From: Lachnospiraceae bacterium | GTDB taxonomy: Bacteria > Bacillota > Clostridia > Lachnospirales > Lachnospiraceae | Length of the DNA stretch: 5,470 bases | Assembly (NCBI GenBank): GCA_004552595.1 | Contig: SFNX01000110.1 | Coordinates: 1-5,470 of the forward strand | Reading direction: 5' to 3' | Shown here: piece by piece, positions 1-4,648 of the stretch | Numbering within the stretch: position 1 is the first letter of the stretch | Layout: each line of letters begins with the position of its first letter | Program-made: the position numbers and the translations under genes | Notes under the pieces: model-generated | The model's database searches: none | Told to the model about the DNA's origin: nothing | What the model saw: the letters and a program-made list of their open reading frames with translations, nothing else

Positions 1-1
1 C

Positions 2-439
2 TCTGATGAGACAATCAAGGCTAAAGATGAAATTGCAGGTAAGACGGATGCAGTTACTGTTTATAAGGTTTCAGCTTCGGGTACTAACTTTACATCATCA
101 GCAGCTTACGGACTTGACGGACAGACTGTTTCAATTACGGCAACTCCTAATTCAGGATATTCATTTAAGCAGTGGTCTGATGGAAATACTTCTAACCCAA
201 GACAGGTTAAGGTTTCTGCATCAGGAACAAGATCTTTCCAGGCTGTTGCAGGGGATAGAGTTGCTAATTCTACAGGCGCAGGCGGTACAGATAATTCAGA
301 ACTTTATGATGATGTACCTAAGACAGCCGAGAGCAATTCGGCAATCTGGCTTATAGTATTTATGGTATTTGCAGTAATGGGAACTACTTACGCATTATAT
401 CTTCAGTTAAGAGCAGCTAATTCAAAGCATGATAGATAA
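2..439 (+). CDS. C-terminal part of a sortase-anchored surface protein with an InlB-type B-repeat (5' end outside window)
   Basis: The frame is open from the first base, so only the last 145 residues are visible. Visible residues about 36-83 fit the divergent InlB B-repeat pattern: a G-x-x-V-x-I-x-A-x-P core, then GYSF, KQWSDG and a closing R-x-V-x-V strand. Such repeats are extracellular beta domains of surface adhesins and cell-wall proteins. A Gly/Asn/Ser-rich linker follows (about 84-100), then VPKTA (105-109, bases 314-328), a hydrophobic span (about 114-135) and a basic tail ending in KHDR. That order is a cell-wall sorting signal, with VPKTA in place of LPXTG. The next gene is a sortase that overlaps this stop codon by 11 bases, so this is probably its substrate. 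The ligand and the full domain layout cannot be seen. Surface anchoring is inferred; a plain C-terminal membrane anchor is the alternative. Confidence 0.85.
   Translation, partial: SDETIKAKDEIAGKTDAVTVYKVSASGTNFTSSAAYGLDGQTVSITATPNSGYSFKQWSDGNTSNPRQVKVSASGTRSFQAVAGDRVANSTGAGGTDNSELYDDVPKTAESNSAIWLIVFMVFAVMGTTYALYLQLRAANSKHDR
314..421 (+). other. Candidate cell-wall sorting signal: VPKTA, membrane span, basic tail
   Basis: Bases 314-328 encode VPKTA. An acidic/polar ESNS stretch follows, then about 20 hydrophobic residues (WLIVFMVFAVMGTTYALYL) and QLR, with more basic residues just after. This is the tripartite layout that sortases recognise. Cleavage would be expected between Thr and Ala. 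Ala replaces the usual Gly at the last motif position, as in LPXTA-type signals, and Val replaces Leu at the first. Confidence 0.65.
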
Positions 440-1421
440 ATTCGAACACTTAAGAACCGGTAAAAAGCAGGCACTGCCCGGTAAGCCTTTTTACAGGACT
501 TTGGGGCCGAATACAGAAATTTCAGATTACACAGTGGAGCAGGGCGAATTTGCTCCACTGCTTTTTGTATGTTTTTTTATTGTTGCTGTCTTCTCGGCGG
601 CTCTTTGCCTATACAGATTTGGCGGCATGGATATGCACTACAATGACCAGATGAAAGAGTTACAGGAAGTGAAGGACTCGCTTGAGGACACTACACCTTC
701 TGAACCTGTAGAGGAAGTTGCAGTAAGCGAGCCTGAAACGGAAGACTTATCTGATTATGGCACAAGGAAAAGGAACCACGTTAAGACTATGGATTCGCCT
801 GAAATGCTTCCAAGCATGAAGGAACTCTATAACATGAATAATGATTTAGTCGGCTGGCTTTCAATAGAAGACACGAACATTGATTATCATCTCATGCAGT
901 GCAAGGAAGATGAGAAATACTACCTCGACAGAGATTTCCAGAAGAATTATTCGGCTAATGGTTCGCTTATACTTGATAACGATTCGGATATTGGTACGGG
1001 AACCAAAATAAACAACTATGACGATGGTACACTCCCGTCTACGAACCTTATTATCCATGGCCACAATATGAAGAATGGTGCAATGTTCGGAAGTCTTGAC
1101 AAGTATCGTCAGCAGGAATTTTGTGCATCGCACAATACTATCAAGCTGACTACTTTGTATGAAGAGCGCGAGTATGAAATTATGGCTGTATGCCTATCGC
1201 AGGTATTCCTTAAATCACAGACAGATGTATTTAAGTACTACAAATTCTTCGAGGCATACACAGAAGAAGAATTTAATGATTTCTATGAGAATATTAAAAA
1301 CATTGAGCTTTATGATACAGGAGTTGAGGCAAAGTACGGTGATGAGTTTATCACTCTTTCCGTGTGTGCTTATCACGTGGAGAACGGCCGACTTATCGTA
1401 GTCGGAAAGAGGGTTAAGTAA
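429..1421 (+). CDS. Class B sortase (membrane-anchored cysteine transpeptidase)
   Basis: Sortases cut a sorting motif between Thr and the next residue through an active-site Cys and pass the protein to the cell wall. The 330-residue product has a basic cytoplasmic start (1-40), one membrane span (about 42-63), an acidic Glu/Pro-rich stalk (about 75-110) and the catalytic domain (about 125-330). Catalytic residues are readable: His212 in HGHNMKNGAMFGSL, Cys313 in TLSVCAYH, and Arg321 in ENGRLIVVGKRV. The His motif and the YHVENGR context are typical of class B. The usual TLSTC reads TLSVC. ATG 429 is chosen because the next Met (67) would remove the membrane anchor. It overlaps the upstream stop by 11 bases and has no clear Shine-Dalgarno, so translational coupling is likely. 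The adjacent VPKTA protein is the probable substrate. A terminator-like hairpin lies within codons 35-46. Confidence 0.93.
   Translation: MIDKFEHLRTGKKQALPGKPFYRTLGPNTEISDYTVEQGEFAPLLFVCFFIVAVFSAALCLYRFGGMDMHYNDQMKELQEVKDSLEDTTPSEPVEEVAVSEPETEDLSDYGTRKRNHVKTMDSPEMLPSMKELYNMNNDLVGWLSIEDTNIDYHLMQCKEDEKYYLDRDFQKNYSANGSLILDNDSDIGTGTKINNYDDGTLPSTNLIIHGHNMKNGAMFGSLDKYRQQEFCASHNTIKLTTLYEEREYEIMAVCLSQVFLKSQTDVFKYYKFFEAYTEEEFNDFYENIKNIELYDTGVEAKYGDEFITLSVCAYHVENGRLIVVGKRVK
532..566 (+). promoter_or_regulatory. Intragenic terminator-like hairpin in the 5' part of the sortase gene
   Basis: CAGTGGAGCA (532-541) pairs perfectly with TGCTCCACTG (551-560) around a 9-base loop, and C plus five T follow (561-566). 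Another seven-T run lies at 572-578. The shape is that of an intrinsic terminator about 100 bases after the substrate stop, but it lies inside the sortase reading frame just before the membrane-span codons. I infer partial termination that lowers sortase relative to substrate. The T-rich part may instead simply reflect Phe/Leu codons of the membrane span. Confidence 0.45.
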
Positions 1422-1436
1422 TCAGGGTCAGTTATT

Positions 1437-1441
1437 AGGGG
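1437..1441 (+). promoter_or_regulatory. Ribosome binding site of cobT
   Basis: AGGGG lies 6 bases before ATG 1448 and fixes the cobT start. The 26-base gap after the sortase stop leaves no room for a cobalamin riboswitch or an independent promoter with a leader. Transcription must come from within or before the sortase gene. Confidence 0.7.
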
Positions 1442-1447
1442 TTAATT

Positions 1448-2554
1448 ATGACAAGAGAAGAACTGTTAAGCATTACAATCGAGAAAACGTCAGATGAAAA
1501 GTATCAGGAGATTAAGAATACGCTTGGCGAGCTTGAAAAGCCGGTTGACGGACTTGGAAGATTCGAAGAAATAATATGTAAAATCGGTGCAATTAAGCAG
1601 ACTTCAAAGCCTGATATTTCAAATAAAACACTTGTTGTAATGTGTGCCGACAACGGGATTTTGGAAGAAGGGGTTTCTGATGTCGGCGGATATGTTACCG
1701 GCGTAACGGCTAAGAATATGAGCGAGGGAAAGTCTCTTGTTAATCTTCTTGCCGAAAACTCAGGTATTAATATTCTTCCGATAGATATAGGCATCAATGG
1801 AGACATTGAAGGCGGAAGCCTGTTAGTTAATAAAATTGCAAAAGGAACTAAGAATTTCCTAAAAGAGCCTGCAATGAGTGAAGAAGAGGCATTAAGTGCG
1901 ATTTCTTTTGGAATCAACATTGTAAAAAAGCTTAAGGATGAGGGCACAGGTATCATACTTACAGGTGATATGGGAGTTGGCAATTCGACTACTGCCGTTG
2001 CTTTGATTTGTGCCATTCTTGAGGGAGACCCTAACGTTCTTACAGGCAGAAGCGTCGGACTTTCCGATTCGCTCTATCAGAACAAGCTAAATGTAATATT
2101 TGAAGGGCTTCATAAATACGGCTACGACCTGGATAATATTTTGGTTTACGGTGGCTGCGACTTTTCAGAGAGAGAAGAAAAGCAAAAGGAACGCGTTTTT
2201 GAAATGGTTACAAACCTTGGCGGTCTTGATATTGCAGGTCTCATCGGAATATATATCGGCGGTGCAATGTACCACGTTCCGGTTGTCGTAGACGGAATTA
2301 TCTCAGCAGCAGCTGCGCTTGCGGCAGAGAATATGATTAGCGGGTGCAAGGATTATATGATAGGCTCTCATTTTGGCAAGGAGCCTGCAACCGAGATAGT
2401 GTTTAACGAGTTAGAGATTGAGCCTGTAATAAATGCTGAAATGACAGCAGGCGAGGGCGTTGGTGCGGTAATGCTAATGCCGCTTATCGACATGGTCATG
2501 AACATGTATTATAAACTTAAACCAAGTGAAGAGCTTGATTTTGACGGAGTTTAG
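1448..2554 (+). CDS. cobT: CobT, nicotinate-nucleotide:dimethylbenzimidazole phosphoribosyltransferase
   Basis: CobT moves the phosphoribosyl group of nicotinate mononucleotide onto a benzimidazole-type base. This makes the alpha-ribazole phosphate used for the lower ligand of cobalamin; the enzyme is cytoplasmic. The 368-residue length is close to the usual 340-360. Family motifs in order are KPVDGLGRFE (31-40), ADNGILEEGVS (67-77), PIDIGI (111-116), TGDMGVGNSTTA (172-183), GRSVGLSD (200-207), NLGGLDIAGLIG (256-267), VPVVVDGIISAAAAL (277-291), SHFGKEP (307-313) and GEGVGA (335-340). Glu336 of the last motif corresponds to the catalytic Glu317 of the Salmonella enzyme. Departures include Asp174 where Glu is usual in GEMGIGNTT, and Ser202 where Gly is usual in GRG-x-G. 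The next gene is cobU-like, one base after the stop, which supports the pathway. The sequence is divergent but shows no sign of decay. Confidence 0.92.
   Translation: MTREELLSITIEKTSDEKYQEIKNTLGELEKPVDGLGRFEEIICKIGAIKQTSKPDISNKTLVVMCADNGILEEGVSDVGGYVTGVTAKNMSEGKSLVNLLAENSGINILPIDIGINGDIEGGSLLVNKIAKGTKNFLKEPAMSEEEALSAISFGINIVKKLKDEGTGIILTGDMGVGNSTTAVALICAILEGDPNVLTGRSVGLSDSLYQNKLNVIFEGLHKYGYDLDNILVYGGCDFSEREEKQKERVFEMVTNLGGLDIAGLIGIYIGGAMYHVPVVVDGIISAAAALAAENMISGCKDYMIGSHFGKEPATEIVFNELEIEPVINAEMTAGEGVGAVMLMPLIDMVMNMYYKLKPSEELDFDGV
2546..2549 (+). promoter_or_regulatory. Ribosome binding site that sets the cobU-like start at ATG 2556
   Basis: GGAG lies 6 bases before ATG 2556, within the last codons of cobT. 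It favours this ATG over the in-frame GTG at 2526, which would add ten residues before the conserved CobU N-terminus and lacks a comparable site. Confidence 0.7.
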
Positions 2555-2555
2555 A

Positions 2556-3161
2556 ATGATTTCAGTAGTATTTGGCAGTAAAAAAAGTAAAAAGACGGCT
2601 TTTGCAGAGGACTTACTTAACGGCTATTTAGGGAGCAAATATTTCATTGCCTCGATGCGTCCTCTAGGCGATAGTGATAAAGAAAAGGTTGAAAGGTTTA
2701 GAAAGCAGCGCGAGGGAAAAGGCTTTGTTACTATTGAGCAGGATGTGGCAATAGTAAAGGCGATAGATAAAATCAAGTGGATGGAGAGTCTGCTTGGAAC
2801 TAACGACAGTGAAAATGCCGGTAAAAAGGCAGCACTGATAGCGAATATTCCTGCTATCTGTGCCAACGAGATGTTTCTTAAGTCGGGCGAAATAGTAAGC
2901 AGTAAGGATGTTGAGCAGACTATACTTATGGGACTTGCATTCCTTAAGGAATATTTCACTGATATAGTAGTGATTTCTGATGAAGAGGCTGATCTTATGT
3001 ACTATGCAGATGCAGATACTAAATCAGGAATAGAAAACGGATTTTATAAAGATACAACAGAATACGAAAAAACGATGAATGAATTAAACGCATCGCTTAA
3101 GAATTTATCTGACGAAATATACATATATGATAAGGACAGGCTCCGATTTGAACGGTTGTAA
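2556..3161 (+). CDS. cobU: CobU-like protein (adenosylcobinamide kinase/guanylyltransferase family) with degenerate active site
   Basis: CobU phosphorylates adenosylcobinamide and then attaches GMP, giving the adenosylcobinamide-GDP to which the CobT-derived alpha-ribazole is later joined. The 201-residue length and layout fit the family: a P-loop start (MISVVFGSKKSKKTAFAE, 1-18), YFIASM (29-34), an R-F-R-K-Q-R block (47-52) with FVTIE (57-61), CANEMF (102-107), DIVVISDEE (136-144) and a C-terminal LSDEIYIY strand. Key residues are altered. The P-loop reads G-S-K-K-S-K-K-T, with Lys12 replacing the second Gly. Gln51 sits where the His guanylylated in Salmonella CobU (His46) aligns. The acidic residue of the usual LLDC/LLEC strand is Ala96. 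Lys13, Thr14 and Glu143 remain. The frame is intact and coupled to cobT one base after its stop, so this is not an obvious pseudogene. Family membership is fairly sure, helped by synteny; catalytic activity is doubtful. Confidence 0.75.
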   Translation: MISVVFGSKKSKKTAFAEDLLNGYLGSKYFIASMRPLGDSDKEKVERFRKQREGKGFVTIEQDVAIVKAIDKIKWMESLLGTNDSENAGKKAALIANIPAICANEMFLKSGEIVSSKDVEQTILMGLAFLKEYFTDIVVISDEEADLMYYADADTKSGIENGFYKDTTEYEKTMNELNASLKNLSDEIYIYDKDRLRFERL

Positions 3162-3184
3162 ATATAGACTAAAGATGTTATTAT
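3156..3184 (+). promoter_or_regulatory. Candidate sigma-A-type promoter for the HExxH protein gene
   Basis: TTGTAA (3156-3161, 4 of 6 to the -35 consensus) and TATTAT (3179-3184, 5 of 6 to the -10 consensus) are separated by exactly 17 bases. The -35 element overlaps the last bases of the cobU-like gene. Transcription would begin near 3190, about 15-20 bases before the Shine-Dalgarno at 3208. Found by eye; AT-rich gaps give such matches by chance. Confidence 0.45.
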
Positions 3185-3207
3185 TTACATAACTAGAGAT
3201 GTTTTAT

Positions 3208-3212
3208 GAGGG
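3208..3212 (+). promoter_or_regulatory. Ribosome binding site that sets the start at ATG 3220
   Basis: GAGGG lies 7 bases before ATG 3220. The in-frame ATG at 3199 has only AGAG directly against it, too close for normal use, and this GAGGG would then fall inside its coding sequence. The shorter start is preferred. Confidence 0.65.
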
Positions 3213-3219
3213 TTTTTAT

Positions 3220-3765
3220 ATGAGAATAGCACCGATAGGATTTTCTTCATATCAAAACTTTATAAGTGGGACACAGGGCGTTCAGGTTGCTCAGGGTGCG
3301 CAGGGTGTTCAAGGGGCTCAGGCGGTTGAAAATGCAGAGGCTTCAAAGCCTGTCATTAACCCTGGAGAGTCTGATGTCAAGGCGCCGGGAAGAACATCAG
3401 CTCCTTCTGAGTGTGAGACTTGTAAGAACCGAAAGTATCAGGACGGGTCTGATGAGAATGTTTCGTTTAAGGCGGCTGCCCACATATCTCCTGAAGCATC
3501 AGCAGCAAGGGTTAGAGGTCATGAGCAGGAGCATGTAGCCAATGCATATAAGAAGGCAGCTCAGGATAACGGCAAGGTATTGCAGGCAAGCGTATCACTT
3601 AAGACTGCGATATGTCCTGAATGCGGACGCTCATATGTATCAGGCGGTACCACATCAACCAGGATTAAGTATTCAAAAGACTCAGAGACAAACCCTTATG
3701 CTAAGGATAGAAAGGCTATTCAGGGACAGGCAGTGGTTGGCCAGAATCTTGATTTTGCAGTATAG
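3220..3765 (+). CDS. SprA-related HExxH putative metalloprotein with two CxxC pairs
   Basis: The 181-residue product starts at ATG 3220. It has no signal peptide or membrane span, so it is probably cytoplasmic. Residues 19-36 are a Gln/Gly/Ala/Val repeat. The conserved core (about 62-150) holds CETC (65-68) followed by KNRKYQDGSDENVSFK, then ARVRGHEQEHVANA with an HExxH motif at 101-105, and CPECGRSYVSGGTT (132-145). HExxH is the zinc-binding and catalytic motif of many metalloproteases, and VR-x-HEQ-x-H is typical of the SprA-related putative metalloprotease family. The two CxxC pairs could form a zinc ribbon or a redox pair. I recall similar proteins as conserved hypotheticals in clostridia; no substrate is known to me. 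It is flanked by a candidate promoter and a hairpin, so it may be transcribed alone. Protease activity is inferred only. The tail after about residue 150 is polar with no recognisable motif. Confidence 0.8.
   Translation: MRIAPIGFSSYQNFISGTQGVQVAQGAQGVQGAQAVENAEASKPVINPGESDVKAPGRTSAPSECETCKNRKYQDGSDENVSFKAAAHISPEASAARVRGHEQEHVANAYKKAAQDNGKVLQASVSLKTAICPECGRSYVSGGTTSTRIKYSKDSETNPYAKDRKAIQGQAVVGQNLDFAV
3274..3327 (+). repeat. Six degenerate 9-nt tandem repeats encoding Q-G/V/A-V/A units
   Basis: Six consecutive in-frame 9-base units begin with CAG or CAA: cagggcgtt, caggttgct, cagggtgcg, cagggtgtt, caaggggct and caggcggtt. They encode QGV, QVA, QGA, QGV, QGA and QAV, residues 19-36 of the HExxH protein. 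Each unit is three codons, so gain or loss of a unit would keep the frame and only change linker length. Confidence 0.85.
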
Positions 3766-3782
3766 GAAAGATAAGAATGTTC

Positions 3783-3812
3783 GTCGGGTAAGGTTTTCTT
3801 ACCCGACTTTTA
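3783..3812 (+). terminator. Perfect 10-bp hairpin with short T-tract after the HExxH protein gene
   Basis: GTCGGGTAAG (3783-3792) pairs without mismatch to CTTACCCGAC (3798-3807) around a GTTTT loop, and TTTTA follows. It fits an intrinsic terminator for the upstream gene. Only four T follow the stem and the next gene's Shine-Dalgarno begins at 3814, so termination is probably incomplete or the hairpin acts as an attenuator or mRNA stabiliser. Confidence 0.7.
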
Positions 3813-3813
3813 T

Positions 3814-3822
3814 AAAGGTAGG
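3814..3822 (+). promoter_or_regulatory. Ribosome binding site of the DUF975-like gene, abutting the hairpin
   Basis: AAAGG (3814-3818) lies 7 bases before ATG 3826, with a second AGG at 3820-3822. No room for a promoter exists between the hairpin's T-tract and this site. Confidence 0.55.
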
Positions 3823-3825
3823 AAA

Positions 3826-4623
3826 ATGAAAAGAGCTAGAGATTATAAGAGACTTGCAAGCGAGAGGATGTTTACCAAGTTTGGAAAGCTTGCGGGAGCA
3901 ACAGCCATTTATGGCGCAGTTTATGGTGCAGTCATTATGGCGGCATTAATTGTATACACACTTAACTTAATTACAAAGGGTGTCTTTGCATCAATTGCAA
4001 CAATGCAGATGTACTTAGATGAGACAGTTAATTCACCTGTTTACATGATTTCATTTGAGGTAATAATTCTTCTTATCGGTGCAGTACTAAGCACACTGGC
4101 AGTAGGAATTCAGCACATGTGTCTTAAGTGTGCAAGAAAAGAAGAAGTAAAGTTTTCTGATCTGTTATATGTAATTAAGAATAATCCTGACAAGGTGATT
4201 ATTATATACATTATAGAGCAGCTGTTAATGATATTATTTGCGCTTCCTGCAAATCTTATTTCGATTTACACTGATGTTGAAAACAATATCGCGATGTTTA
4301 TTCTTTCTTATGTGCTATTGTTCGCAAGTTATATTGCCGATATAATAATAGCAACATTGTTTTCACAGGCATTGTTCTTATACATTGATAACCCTTCTGA
4401 GAAAACTCTTTCATGTATTGAGATGAGTGTTCAGGTAATGAAGAAGCACATCGGGAAATATGTAATTTTACTGATAAGCTTTATCCCGTTATACATTCTT
4501 GCTTCATTATCGTTCGGACTATTCCTTATATGGGTCATTCCGTATAAAAATACAACACTTGCATTATTCTATATGCAGTTAAAAGGGGAACTTGGTGACG
4601 GACAGAATGTAGAAGGCGCCTAA
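3826..4623 (+). CDS. DUF975-like multi-pass membrane protein
   Basis: The 265-residue product is very hydrophobic, with about five to six membrane segments near 25-49, 73-96, 122-147, 154-184 and 211-238; the last two are long and may each be more than one pass. The start (MKRARDYKRLASERM) is basic and cytoplasmic. The C-terminal block fits the DUF975 family of Firmicute integral membrane proteins: S-x-x-x-MKKHIGKYVILLISFIP, a GLFLIWVIPY turn and TTLALFYMQL. Family members have no well-established role that I know of. A polar loop at about 99-121 (CLKCARKEEVKFSDLLYVIKN) matches the family's charged central loop. The gene lies directly behind a hairpin and 25 bases before a lipoprotein gene, so the two probably share a transcript. 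It may support an envelope function, but nothing in the sequence names a substrate. Confidence 0.75.
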   Translation: MKRARDYKRLASERMFTKFGKLAGATAIYGAVYGAVIMAALIVYTLNLITKGVFASIATMQMYLDETVNSPVYMISFEVIILLIGAVLSTLAVGIQHMCLKCARKEEVKFSDLLYVIKNNPDKVIIIYIIEQLLMILFALPANLISIYTDVENNIAMFILSYVLLFASYIADIIIATLFSQALFLYIDNPSEKTLSCIEMSVQVMKKHIGKYVILLISFIPLYILASLSFGLFLIWVIPYKNTTLALFYMQLKGELGDGQNVEGA

Positions 4624-4635
4624 TGAGAATTAATT

Positions 4636-4640
4636 GGGAG
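4636..4640 (+). promoter_or_regulatory. Ribosome binding site of the CAP-domain lipoprotein gene
   Basis: GGGAG lies 8 bases before ATG 4649 and supports this start, which is followed at once by a lipoprotein signal peptide. Confidence 0.65.
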
Positions 4641-4648
4641 TATAATTA

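Noticed and set aside
6..356. Open frame of 116 codons at the left end
   Set aside because: It is a Leu/Gln/Arg-rich shadow. The frame starting at base 2 encodes the InlB-type repeat, sorting signal and membrane span and runs to 439.
861..1133. Minus-strand open frame opposite the sortase gene
   Set aside because: It lies wholly within the conserved sortase catalytic domain, has no ribosome site that I can see and no recognisable protein pattern.
1422..1447. Cobalamin riboswitch before cobT
   Set aside because: The gap is 26 bases, far too short, and no B12-box-like sequence was noticed.
1504..2016. Minus-strand 170-codon open frame opposite cobT
   Set aside because: Antisense shadow of a clearly conserved CobT frame. 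The Ser/Pro/Ile-rich product resembles no family.
2526..2555. Upstream GTG start for the cobU-like gene
   Set aside because: It adds ten residues before the conserved N-terminus and lacks a good ribosome site. GGAG at 2546 points to ATG 2556.
3199..3219. Upstream ATG start for the HExxH protein
   Set aside because: The Shine-Dalgarno GAGGG at 3208-3212 lies after this ATG and is well spaced for ATG 3220.
3749..3777. TTGATT - 17 bases - TAAGAA as a promoter before the DUF975-like gene
   Set aside because: The -10 match is only about 3 of 6, so it is too weak to list, although some read-through or promoter source is needed.
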